A stretch of 14,187 nucleotides of DNA from Oscillospiraceae bacterium. Lineage in GTDB: Bacteria; Bacillota; Clostridia; Oscillospirales; Oscillospiraceae. Below, one piece after another: positions 1-6,378 of the stretch; within the stretch, counting starts at the first letter, position 1; each line of letters opens with the position of its first letter. Location: the NCBI GenBank assembly GCA_029067025.1, contig JAIEFH010000270.1:1-14187 (forward strand), read 5' to 3'. The notes beneath the pieces are model-generated. The model ran no database searches, was not told the origin of the DNA, and worked only from the letters and a program-made list of their open reading frames with translations. The position numbers and the translations under genes were made by a program.

Positions 1-68
1 CGATTAGCTCTTGGCGAGAATCGGTATAAACGGTTCCCGTCGGCTTGCCGCCGCAAAAAAAACGGTAA

Positions 69-102
69 AGTGTGCCGCCAGCAATATTGCTGGCGGCACA
101 CT
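69..102 (-). terminator. Intrinsic terminator after the acyltransferase gene
   Basis: The 34 bases are a perfect palindrome (left arm AGTGTGCCGCCAGCAAT). On the minus strand it lies 37 bases past the stop codon of the acyltransferase gene. It is followed by TTACCG and then eight T's (plus-strand A-run at 55-62). The T-run begins about six bases past the stem, slightly further than ideal. On the plus strand no T-run follows, so the terminator serves the leftward gene. The 68 bases to its left, up to the window edge, show no gene or other recognisable element. Confidence 0.8.
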
Positions 103-139
103 GTTTCTTCCCAGATAGGGCGTTTTTACAATATCGGGA

Positions 140-1249
140 TCATGATGATTTATGAGATAACTCGGACGCGAAGAGACGTTCGATTTTGTTATCAATGTAG
201 CGTGCGGCCCTTTTTACCAATCCAATATAGTGCTTTTCCAGTACGGCTATTCTGAATAACTCGATCAGCGTGCAGCATAAAAATACAACGAGGGCAGCCA
301 TAAGAGAATACGGGATCAAAAACGGGCTGTCGGCGAATGACGCGTTTTGAAACAGCGTACCCCATAAAAAGGGACGGACAAAATTGTTCTCGTGGATCAA
401 ATATACCCCAAAGGTAGCCGACGATACCTGATTGATAACCCGGTTGCAGCCAATATCAATTTGCAGAAAGCCTAAAAACAGGAACAGGGCCGTCAGCACG
501 GTGGGCAGCCGCTGCATATGGATCACGTAAACGGCCAAATTGGCGGCAGATGGGATTTTGCTTTCAAGCAGATCCGAAATCACGAAGGCCAGACCTGCCG
601 TAAGCATGGCGGCAAAGGCACCCAGGAAGGCGGCCCTTGGGCCTATGGCTATTGTTTCGACATGAAACCGGATATAGGCCGACGCCGCGTATAGGTAAGC
701 AAACCACAGCAGATAGCTGCTTCCATAGGCGGAGCCGGAAAAAGTTGGGATAACACACCAGCAGACGGTGAGCAGCGCCAGCATTTTCTGATACTCCTGC
801 TTGTCCAATCCCTTGAGAAGCTTATTCAGGTATGGTGAGATCAGGTACAATACGAAGTATATGCTGGCAAACCACCATCCGGAATATGTAATGGGAAAAA
901 AGCAGGCGATCACGGTCCTTATGCCATAGGGGTTAGCCCCCGCCAGAGTAAAAACAGCGAGAAAAAGGACGGAATAGGTAAAGATTTGGATGGCGAGCTT
1001 CAGCGCCTTATCGGTCCTGAACGCGGTGGAGTTAATCAAAAAGTAGCCTGAAATCAGGACAAAAATATCTACGCCGAGATTGCCGCCAAAGGTAAGGCAC
1101 TGAGTCCACAGCCTGTTTACCGTGAGTTCGCCGCTGGGGAATTGAAAGCCGCCATGGGTGGAAAAGTGGCAGATGATGATCATCAGCATGGCGATGATCC
1201 GAAGCAGCTCTATATTTGACCGCCTTTCGGCGTGACTGTCTGTTCGCAA
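140..1249 (-). CDS. Acyltransferase-3 family integral membrane protein
   Basis: This is a 369-residue polytopic membrane protein of the acyltransferase 3 type (OatA / WecH / OafA-like). Known family members move acyl groups, usually acetyl, onto surface sugars or peptidoglycan; the substrate here cannot be told. The N-terminus has the family signature ELLRIIAM followed by an early conserved His (His28). LGVDIFVLISGYF (59-70) and FGVYLIHE (280-287) are also typical. About eight to ten hydrophobic segments run through the chain, for example near 13-29, 56-74, 84-104, 112-140, 156-170, 205-226, 248-264 and 309-337. A charged tail ends the protein. There is no extra SGNH domain. The start is a TTG with GGAG six bases upstream; no ATG gives the conserved N-terminus. 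The coding sequence looks less GC-rich than every other gene here and is not functionally tied to them, so recent acquisition is possible. A strong terminator follows; no clear promoter was found in front. Confidence 0.85.
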   Translation of the reverse strand: MRTDSHAERRSNIELLRIIAMLMIIICHFSTHGGFQFPSGELTVNRLWTQCLTFGGNLGVDIFVLISGYFLINSTAFRTDKALKLAIQIFTYSVLFLAVFTLAGANPYGIRTVIACFFPITYSGWWFASIYFVLYLISPYLNKLLKGLDKQEYQKMLALLTVCWCVIPTFSGSAYGSSYLLWFAYLYAASAYIRFHVETIAIGPRAAFLGAFAAMLTAGLAFVISDLLESKIPSAANLAVYVIHMQRLPTVLTALFLFLGFLQIDIGCNRVINQVSSATFGVYLIHENNFVRPFLWGTLFQNASFADSPFLIPYSLMAALVVFLCCTLIELFRIAVLEKHYIGLVKRAARYIDNKIERLFASELSHKSS

Positions 1250-1255
1250 TACCCT

Positions 1256-1260
1256 CTCCC
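1256..1260 (-). promoter_or_regulatory. Ribosome binding site deciding a TTG start
   Basis: On the minus strand GGGAG is followed by six bases and then TTG. This supports the TTG at 1249-1247 as the start of the acyltransferase. The conserved ELLRIIAM motif begins only about 13 residues later, with no ATG before it. Confidence 0.6.
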
Positions 1261-1271
1261 CCTGACGGAAA

Positions 1272-1300
1272 AGATAAAGCGGGAAAATCCCGCTTTATCT
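1272..1300 (-). terminator. Hairpin, probable ppdK terminator (second of two)
   Basis: A perfect 13-bp stem (AGATAAAGCGGGA / TCCCGCTTTATCT) has a three-base loop. Read leftward, the 3' arm ends in CTTTATCT and runs into TTTCC, so it is U-rich where RNA polymerase would release. This is the better terminator of the pair behind ppdK. It ends only 22 bases before the TTG of the acyltransferase gene, so no separate promoter fits between them. Confidence 0.55.
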
Positions 1301-1336
1301 GGAAAATGAAGCAAAACAAGCGCATACCGGTTTTCG

Positions 1337-1373
1337 CCGGAGAGTGGATCACAAAACGTGATCCACTCTCCGG
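1337..1373. repeat. Long perfect inverted repeat behind ppdK (first of two)
   Basis: A perfect 16-bp stem (CCGGAGAGTGGATCAC / GTGATCCACTCTCCGG) flanks the loop AAAAC. It begins about 20 bases past the ppdK stop. Neither side has a proper T-run: the minus strand continues CGAAAACC and the plus strand TCTGTTTG. It could be a factor-assisted terminator, an mRNA 3'-end stabiliser, or a dispersed chromosomal repeat. Confidence 0.6.
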
Positions 1374-1393
1374 TCTGTTTGAGTTTATGCCGT

Positions 1394-4024
1394 TTACTCA
1401 GCGTCCTTGATGGCGGCCTGCGCGGCGGCCAGCCGGGCGATGGGCACGCGGAAGGGGGAGCAGGACACGTAGTCCAGCCCGATCTTGTGGCAGAACTCCA
1501 CGCTGGAGGGGTCGCCGCCGTGCTCGCCGCAGATGCCGACATGGATGTCGGGATTGGTGGAGCGGCCCCAGCGGGTGGCGTTGGAGATCAGGCGGCCCAC
1601 GCCGTGCTGGTCCAGCTTGGCGAAGGGATCCTGCTCGTAGATCTTCTTCTCGTAGTAGGCGCCCAGGAACTTGCCCGCGTCGTCGCGGGAGAAGCCGAAG
1701 GTCATCTGGGTCAGGTCGTTGGAACCGAAGGAGAAGAAGTTGGCGTGGGGGGAGATCTCATCGGCGGTCATGGCCGCGCGGGGGATCTCGATCATGGTGC
1801 CCACCTTGTACTTCATGGAGGAGCCCGCCTCAGCGATGAGCTTGTCGGCGGTGGAGGTGACGACGCCCTTGACGTAGAGGAATTCCTTCACCTCGCCCAC
1901 CAGGGGGATCATGATCTCGGGCACCAGGTTCCACTCGGGGTGGCGGGCCTGGACGGCCAGGGCGGCCTTGATGACGGCGTTGGTCTGCATCACGGCAATC
2001 TCGGGGTAGGTGACGGCCAGACGGCAGCCGCGGTGGCCCATCATGGGGTTAAACTCGTGCAGGCCGGCGATGATGGCCTTGATGTCGGCCACGCTCTTGC
2101 CCATATCCTCGGCCAGCTTCTCGATGTCGGCCTCCTCAGTGGGGACGAACTCGTGCAGCGGGGGATCCAGGAAGCGGATGGTGACGGGCAGGCCCTCCAT
2201 GGCCTCGTAGATACCCTCAAAGTCGGACTGCTGCATGGGCTCCAGCTTGGCCAGGGCCTTCTCGCGCTGCTCCACGGTGTCGGAGCAGATCATCTCCCGG
2301 ATGGCGGGGATGCGGTCGTCGTTGAAGAACATATGCTCGGTGCGGCACAGGCCGATGCCCTGGGCGCCGAACTTCTTGGCCTGAGCGGCATCGTGGGGGG
2401 TGTCGGCGTTGGTGCGCACCTCCAGGCGGCGGTACTTGTCCGCCCAGCCCATGACCCGGCCGAACTCGCCGCCGATGGTGGCGGGGACGGTGGGGACGGG
2501 GCCATCGTAGATCTTGCCGGTGGAGCCGTCCAGGGAGAGCCAGTCGCCCTCATGGAAGGTCTTGCCCGCCAGCTCGAACTGCTTGTTCTCCTCGTCCATC
2601 TTGATCTCGCCGCAGCCGGACACGCAGCACTTGCCCATGCCGCGGGCGACGACGGCGGCGTGGGAGGTCATGCCGCCGCGCACCGTGAGGATGCCCTGGG
2701 CGGCCTTCATGCCCTCGATGTCCTCGGGGGAGGTCTCCAGGCGGACCAGGACGACCTTCTCACCACGGGCGGCCCACTCCTTGGCCTCCTCGGCGGAGAA
2801 AACGATCTTGCCGCTGGCGGCGCCGGGGGAGGCGCCCAGGGCGGTGGCCAGCATGGGGGCTTCCTTCAGAGCGGCGCCGTCGAACTGGGGATGGAGCAGG
2901 GTGTCCAGAGAGCGGGGCTCGATCATGGCCACGGCCTTCTTCTCGTCGATCATGCCCTCGTCCACCAGGTCGCAGGCGATCTTCAGGGCGGCGGCGGGGG
3001 TGCGCTTGCCGTTGCGGGTCTGGAGCATATAGAGTTTGCCGTGCTCCACGGTGAACTCCATGTCCTGCATATCGCGGTAGTGGTCCTCCAGCCGCTTGCA
3101 CACGTCCTCAAACTGGGCGAAGGCCTCGGGGAACTTCTCCGCCATCTCGGCAATGGGCATGGGGGTGCGGACGCCGGCGACCACGTCCTCGCCCTGGGCG
3201 TTGGTCAGGAACTCACCGAACAGCTTCTTCTCACCGGTGGCGGGGTTGCGGGTGAAAGCCACGCCGGTGCCGCAGTCGTCGCCCATGTTGCCGAAGGCCA
3301 TGGACTGCACGTTGACGGCGGTGCCCCAGGAGTAGGGGATGTCGTTGTCCCGGCGGTAGACGTTGGCGCGGGGGTTGTCCCAGGAGCGGAACACGGCCTT
3401 GATGGCGCCCATGAGCTGCTCCTTGGGGTCGGAGGGGAAGTCCTGGCCGATCTTGGCCTTGTACTCGGCCTTGAACTGGCCGGCCAGTTCCTTCAGGTCG
3501 TCGGCGGTGAGCTCCACGTCCTGGGTGACGCCCTTCTTCTCCTTCATCTGGTCGATGAGCTGCTCGAAGTACTTCTTACCCACCTCCATGACCACGTCGG
3601 AGTACATCTGGATGAAGCGGCGGTAGCAGTCCCAGGCCCAGCGGGGGTTATTGGACTGCTTGGCGATGACCTCCACCACCTCTTCGTTGAGGCCCAGGTT
3701 GAGGATGGTGTCCATCATGCCGGGCATGGAGGCCCGGGCGCCGGAGCGGACGGACACCAGCAGGGGGTTCTCCAGATCGCCGAACTTCTTGCCGGTGATC
3801 TCCTCCATCTTGACGATATACTCCATGATCTCGGCCTGGATCTCGTCGTTGATCTTCTGTCCGTCCTCATAGTACTGGGTGCACGCCTCGGTGGTGATGG
3901 TGAAGCCCTGGGGCACAGGCATGCCAATGTTGGTCATTTCGGCCAGGTTGGCGCCCTTGCCGCCCAGGAGCTCGCGCATATTGGCGTTGCCCTCTGAGAA
4001 CAGATAGACGTACTTGTGAGCCAT
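1394..4024 (-). CDS. ppdK: Pyruvate, phosphate dikinase
   Basis: This cytoplasmic enzyme interconverts pyruvate + ATP + Pi with PEP + AMP + PPi. In anaerobic Clostridia it often serves PPi-dependent glycolysis or PEP formation. The protein is 876 residues, the usual bacterial length. It has an N-terminal ATP-grasp domain (GGKGANLAEM at 21-30, SVRSGARASMPGM at 91-103), a swivelling phospho-histidine domain with GGMTSHAAVVARG and His455, and a C-terminal PEP/pyruvate barrel. In the barrel Arg561, Arg617, Glu746, Asn769-Asp770 and catalytic Cys832 (GICGEHGG) are all present. These fall at, or one residue from, the numbers I recall for the Clostridium symbiosum enzyme, so it looks intact and active. 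The ATG at 4024 is chosen because GGAGG lies eight bases upstream and the protein begins MAHKYVYLFSEG. An upstream in-frame ATG would add 44 unconserved residues across the promoter. It is transcribed divergently from glnA, with two hairpins downstream. Confidence 0.97.
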   Translation of the reverse strand: MAHKYVYLFSEGNANMRELLGGKGANLAEMTNIGMPVPQGFTITTEACTQYYEDGQKINDEIQAEIMEYIVKMEEITGKKFGDLENPLLVSVRSGARASMPGMMDTILNLGLNEEVVEVIAKQSNNPRWAWDCYRRFIQMYSDVVMEVGKKYFEQLIDQMKEKKGVTQDVELTADDLKELAGQFKAEYKAKIGQDFPSDPKEQLMGAIKAVFRSWDNPRANVYRRDNDIPYSWGTAVNVQSMAFGNMGDDCGTGVAFTRNPATGEKKLFGEFLTNAQGEDVVAGVRTPMPIAEMAEKFPEAFAQFEDVCKRLEDHYRDMQDMEFTVEHGKLYMLQTRNGKRTPAAALKIACDLVDEGMIDEKKAVAMIEPRSLDTLLHPQFDGAALKEAPMLATALGASPGAASGKIVFSAEEAKEWAARGEKVVLVRLETSPEDIEGMKAAQGILTVRGGMTSHAAVVARGMGKCCVSGCGEIKMDEENKQFELAGKTFHEGDWLSLDGSTGKIYDGPVPTVPATIGGEFGRVMGWADKYRRLEVRTNADTPHDAAQAKKFGAQGIGLCRTEHMFFNDDRIPAIREMICSDTVEQREKALAKLEPMQQSDFEGIYEAMEGLPVTIRFLDPPLHEFVPTEEADIEKLAEDMGKSVADIKAIIAGLHEFNPMMGHRGCRLAVTYPEIAVMQTNAVIKAALAVQARHPEWNLVPEIMIPLVGEVKEFLYVKGVVTSTADKLIAEAGSSMKYKVGTMIEIPRAAMTADEISPHANFFSFGSNDLTQMTFGFSRDDAGKFLGAYYEKKIYEQDPFAKLDQHGVGRLISNATRWGRSTNPDIHVGICGEHGGDPSSVEFCHKIGLDYVSCSPFRVPIARLAAAQAAIKDAE

Positions 4025-4032
4025 TGTGCATT

Positions 4033-4037
4033 CCTCC
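4033..4037 (-). promoter_or_regulatory. ppdK ribosome binding site
   Basis: GGAGG on the minus strand lies eight bases before the ATG at 4024. It fixes the start of ppdK against the longer reading frame that continues to 4156. Confidence 0.85.
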
Positions 4038-4088
4038 AAAAATTTAATCGGATGTGCAGGGAAAGCAGGGGAAAAGTTACATGATGTT

Positions 4089-4117
4089 ATTTTATCAGAA
4101 CATGGACAGATGGTCAA
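4089..4117 (-). promoter_or_regulatory. Sigma-A-type promoter of ppdK
   Basis: On the minus strand TTGACC (4117-4112) and TAAAAT (4094-4089) are separated by 17 bases. Transcription would start near 4082, leaving a leader of about 58 bases before ppdK. No hairpin was noticed in that short leader. Confidence 0.65.
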
Positions 4118-4235
4118 GTAAGAGTTGGCAAGCTTTTCATTTTTTCCCAGGGGCAAAAGGTCGAATATTCAGAGAGAGATATGGAAAAATCTGCTGTACT
4201 GTTGTCCATCCCTCCATGTGACATATCACAAAAAA

Positions 4236-4260
4236 CGGGTTTCAAACGGGGAGAAACCTG
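4236..4260. promoter_or_regulatory. Candidate operator, upstream copy of a 7-11-7 dyad
   Basis: CGGGTTT and AAACCTG are separated by 11 bases. The dyad extends outward as a 12-bp imperfect stem (4232-4264, one G-T pair). A nearly identical dyad lies exactly 74 bp downstream over the glnA -10. The layout fits the T-N11-A form of LysR-type regulator sites. As RNA it could fold, but the glnA promoter starts downstream of it, so a DNA role is more likely. Confidence 0.5.
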
Positions 4261-4298
4261 TTTTCTGCGCTGAAAATTTGCATACACGCAAAAAGGCG

Positions 4299-4326
4299 TT
4301 GACAAAAATCGGGTTTGTGCTATACT
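4299..4326 (+). promoter_or_regulatory. Strong glnA promoter with extended -10
   Basis: TTGACA (4299-4304) and TATACT (4321-4326) are separated by 16 bases. TG at 4318-4319, one base before the hexamer, gives an extended -10. The expected start is near 4332-4334, leaving a leader of about 140 bases before the glnA ATG. The -10 lies inside a dyad that may be an operator. Confidence 0.85.
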
Positions 4327-4334
4327 GAAACCCG
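4310..4334. promoter_or_regulatory. Candidate operator over the glnA -10, downstream dyad copy
   Basis: CGGGTTT and AAACCCG form perfect 7-base arms separated by 11 bases. The -10 hexamer lies in the spacer. The copy at 4236-4260 has the same arm length and spacing, with one change in the right arm. The similarity extends upstream: ACAAAAA(A/T)CGGGTTT recurs at 4228 and 4302. A protein bound here would block or reposition polymerase. Confidence 0.55.
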
Positions 4335-4343
4335 TAATCGAGA

Positions 4344-4358
4344 GGACAAAGGCGTTCC
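4344..4358 (+). promoter_or_regulatory. Candidate ANTAR-type hexaloop hairpin, antiterminator
   Basis: GGAC (4344-4347) pairs with G-UUCC (4354-4358) if one U is bulged, presenting the six-base loop AAAGGC. ANTAR proteins are known to bind hairpins with a six-base loop carrying A at position 1 and G at position 4, and this loop fits. The hairpin shares bases 4352-4358 with the 5' arm of the terminator that follows, so the two cannot form together. The stem is short and imperfect. A second upstream hexaloop hairpin, part of the known dual motif, was not found in the transcribed leader. Confidence 0.4.
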
Positions 4359-4385
4359 GGACCGGCAGGTTTGGGACGCTTTTTT
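4352..4385 (+). terminator. Intrinsic terminator inside the glnA leader (attenuator)
   Basis: GCGUUCCGGACC (4352-4363) pairs along all 12 positions, counting G-U pairs, with GGUUUGGGACGC (4368-4379) around the loop GGCA. Six T's follow (4380-4385). It lies about 20 bases after the predicted transcription start and about 90 bases before the glnA ATG. Unregulated transcription would therefore often stop before glnA. The placement is that of an attenuator, and the ANTAR gene after glnA is the obvious candidate to relieve it. Confidence 0.8.
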
Positions 4386-4409
4386 ATATCTCGGATCATC
4401 CCAGGCGCG

Positions 4410-4448
4410 TTGGCCGCGGGGAGGGAGCATGATTTCCCGGCGGACCAA
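4410..4448 (+). promoter_or_regulatory. Second structured element of the glnA leader
   Basis: UUGGCCGCGGGGA (4410-4422) pairs with 4434-4448 to give 13 bp with two single-base bulges (G4439, A4444). The 11-base loop (4423-4433) contains an AUG. No T-run follows, so it is not a terminator. It ends ten bases before the glnA ribosome site, so it could insulate that site, or control translation of the small upstream frame that starts in its loop. Confidence 0.5.
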
Positions 4449-4509
4449 TATAAATGAAAGGGGAAGTCAAACATGGGATACTCCAAAGAAGACATCATCC
4501 GCATCGTGA
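4429..4509 (+). CDS. Possible 26-residue upstream ORF overlapping the glnA start
   Basis: An ATG at 4429 follows GGAGG (4420-4424) and opens a 26-codon frame that ends at 4509, overlapping the first 37 bases of glnA in another frame. The peptide begins MISRRTNINERGSQ and has no recognisable domain. Its ribosome site is at least as strong as that of glnA but only four bases from the ATG, and half of it is paired in the leader hairpin. Translation through it would melt the hairpin and deliver ribosomes past the glnA start. It may equally be chance; conservation between relatives would decide. Confidence 0.25.
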   Translation: MISRRTNINERGSQTWDTPKKTSSAS

Positions 4510-5804
4510 AGGAAGAGGACGTCAAGTTCATCCGAATGCAGTTCACCGACATTTTCGGCCAGCTCAAGAACGTGGCCATCACGGCCTCCCAGATCGAGCG
4601 GGCGGTCAATAACGAGATCATGCTGGACGGCTCCTCCATCGAGGGCTTTGTCCGCATCAATGAGTCCGACCAGTACCTGTACCCCGACCTGGACAGCTTC
4701 GTCATTTTCCCCTGGCGGCCCCAGCACGGCAAGGTGGCCCGTCTGATCTGCGACGTGCACAACCCGGACGGTTCTTCCTTCGTGGGCGACCCCCGGGGCG
4801 TGCTGGAGCGGGTGCTGGAGAAGGCGAAGGCCATGGGCTACGACACCTTCAACGTGGGTCCCGAGGCGGAGTTCTTCCTGTTCCAGACCGATGAGGACGG
4901 CAAGCCAACCACCAAGACCAACGACGAGGCGGGTTACTTTGACCTGGGCCCCCTGGATCACGGCGAGTCCACCCGGCGGGAGATCTGCCTGGCCCTGGAG
5001 CAGATGGGCTATGAGATCGAGGCGTCCCACCACGAGGTGGCCCAGGGCCAGCACGAGATCGACTTCAAGTATGCCCCCGCCCTGGAGTGCGCCGACAAGA
5101 TCATGACCTTTAAGCTGGCGGTCAAGATCCTGGCCCAGAAGAACGGCCTCCACGCCACCTTTATGCCCAAGCCTATTTTCGGCATCAACGGCTCCGGGAT
5201 GCACACCAATATGTCCCTTTATAAGGACGGCAAGAACGTGTTCTTCGACCCCAACGGTGAAAAGCAGTTGTCCAAGGAGTGCTACTCCTTCATCGCCGGC
5301 ATCCTGGCCCATATGAAGGGCATGGCCGCCATCACCAACCCGCTGGTCAATTCCTACAAGCGGCTGGTGCCCGGCTACGAGGCCCCCTGTTACATGGCCT
5401 GGTCCGCCTCCAACCGCTCCGCCCTGATCCGCATCCCCGCCTCCCGGGGCCAGGGCACCCGTGTGGAGCTGCGCTGCCCCGACCCCGCCTGCAACCCCTA
5501 TCTGGCCCTGGCGGTGTGTCTGGCCGCGGGCCTGGACGGCATTGAGAAGGGCATGACCCCGCCCCCGGAGATCACCGAGAACATCTTTGCCATGACCCCC
5601 GCCACCCGGCGCCGCCGGGGCATCGAGGCCCTGCCGGGCTCCCTGGAGGAGGCGCTGGCCGCGCTGAAGAAGGATAAGCTGGTCATGGGCACCCTGGGCG
5701 AGCACGTCAGCTCCCAGTACATCGCCGGCAAGGAGAAGGAGTGGGACGAGTACCGCACCCGCGTGTCCAGTTGGGAAGTGGACAAATACATGATCAACTA
5801 TTGA
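4473..5804 (+). CDS. glnA: Glutamine synthetase, type I alpha
   Basis: GlnA makes glutamine from glutamate, ammonium and ATP and is the entry step of the GS-GOGAT cycle; it acts as a cytoplasmic dodecamer. The protein is 443 residues, the length of the Firmicute GSI-alpha class, without the roughly 25-residue insert of GSI-beta. Visible motifs include LDGSSIEGFVRI (51-62, with the Arg that governs feedback inhibition in Bacillus at 61), metal ligands in GPEAEFFLF (129-137) and HHEVAQGQHEIDF (186-198), GSGMHTN with His244, the Glu flap PGYEAPCY (300-307), and the ATP/glutamate region NRSALIRIP (314-322). The adenylylation Tyr of proteobacterial enzymes is replaced (NIF at 370-372), as expected for a form regulated by feedback and protein contact. 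The start is set by AAGGGG (4458-4463) nine bases upstream. It has its own promoter and an attenuated leader, and the ANTAR gene follows after 30 bases. Confidence 0.97.
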   Translation: MGYSKEDIIRIVKEEDVKFIRMQFTDIFGQLKNVAITASQIERAVNNEIMLDGSSIEGFVRINESDQYLYPDLDSFVIFPWRPQHGKVARLICDVHNPDGSSFVGDPRGVLERVLEKAKAMGYDTFNVGPEAEFFLFQTDEDGKPTTKTNDEAGYFDLGPLDHGESTRREICLALEQMGYEIEASHHEVAQGQHEIDFKYAPALECADKIMTFKLAVKILAQKNGLHATFMPKPIFGINGSGMHTNMSLYKDGKNVFFDPNGEKQLSKECYSFIAGILAHMKGMAAITNPLVNSYKRLVPGYEAPCYMAWSASNRSALIRIPASRGQGTRVELRCPDPACNPYLALAVCLAAGLDGIEKGMTPPPEITENIFAMTPATRRRRGIEALPGSLEEALAALKKDKLVMGTLGEHVSSQYIAGKEKEWDEYRTRVSSWEVDKYMINY

Positions 5805-5834
5805 GCTGCCCGCGCCGGAAGGAAGTGAGCGGGT

Positions 5835-6374
5835 ATGCGGCAGGTGATCGTGGCCTTTGAGCGCCAGGGCAACTGCGACAGGCTCCGGGAGATCATTGAG
5901 AACGGCGGCGAGTTCTCCTGCGTCGTGTGCCGCACGGCCGACCAGGTGCGGCGGGCGGTGCGCAAGCTGCGGCTGAACATCGTGGTGTGCGGCTTCAAAC
6001 TGGGGGAGGAGAGCTGCGAGTCGCTGTTCTACGATCTGCCCCAGCGGTGCTCTATGCTGATGGTGGCCCCCCAGGCCCAGCTGGACCTGTGCGAGACGGA
6101 GGGGATCTTCAAGCTCCAGGCCCCCGTGCGCCGATCAGAGCTGATGGCTTCGGTGCGGCTGCTGGCCCAGGTGGCGCGCAGCGCCTCGAGCCAGGGGCAC
6201 TCTCCCGCTCTGCGAAGTCAGGAGGAGCGGGAGCTGGTGGAGCAGGCCAAGGCGGTGCTGATGAGCCGCCACGGCATGACGGAGGAGCAGGCCCATCGGT
6301 TTTTACAAAAGCAGAGCATGGACAATGGCGCCCGGCTGACTGACACCGCTAAGCTTGTGCTGGCGGATCAGTGA
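5835..6374 (+). CDS. ANTAR-domain RNA-binding antiterminator, NitR-like
   Basis: This is a 179-residue two-domain regulator. Residues 1-115 resemble a receiver fold (strands at RQVIVAF and NIVVCGF), but the acidic pocket is gone: Cys52-Gly53 stands where the phospho-accepting Asp should be, and the late Lys-Pro motif is LQAP. It is probably not phosphorylated. Residues 129-176 are an ANTAR domain, with VEQAKAVLM, the TEEQAHRFL helix and a closing LTDTAKLVL helix. ANTAR proteins bind paired hexaloop hairpins in nascent RNA and prevent intrinsic termination. The gene starts 30 bases after glnA, with AAGGAAG (5819-5825) nine bases before the ATG, and is surely co-transcribed with it. I recall similar glnA-linked ANTAR genes (nitR) in solventogenic clostridia. 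Likely targets are the terminators in the glnA and gltB leaders. Family call is firm; the target and signal are inferred. Confidence 0.88.
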   Translation: MRQVIVAFERQGNCDRLREIIENGGEFSCVVCRTADQVRRAVRKLRLNIVVCGFKLGEESCESLFYDLPQRCSMLMVAPQAQLDLCETEGIFKLQAPVRRSELMASVRLLAQVARSASSQGHSPALRSQEERELVEQAKAVLMSRHGMTEEQAHRFLQKQSMDNGARLTDTAKLVLADQ

Positions 6375-6378
6375 ACAC

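Noticed and set aside
1358..3997. 879-codon open frame antisense to ppdK
   Set aside because: It mirrors a well-supported ppdK gene. The protein is a monotonous mix of Leu, Gly, Val, His and Ala with no domain, as expected antisense to GC-rich codons.
4025..4156. 44-residue N-terminal extension of ppdK
   Set aside because: It would run through the promoter and leader. The ATG at 4024 has a strong GGAGG and gives the family N-terminus.
4331..4472. Glutamine riboswitch in the glnA leader
   Set aside because: I could not match the conserved core I recall for glutamine riboswitches, which are mainly known from cyanobacteria and marine samples. The terminator and hexaloop explain the region better.
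4467..5705. 412-codon open frame antisense to glnA
   Set aside because: It is a compositional shadow of glnA with no recognisable motif.
5807..5835. Hairpin placing the ANTAR gene ribosome site in its loop
   Set aside because: The stem is seven pairs including a G-U, with a 15-base loop; it is too weak to claim control without comparative support.
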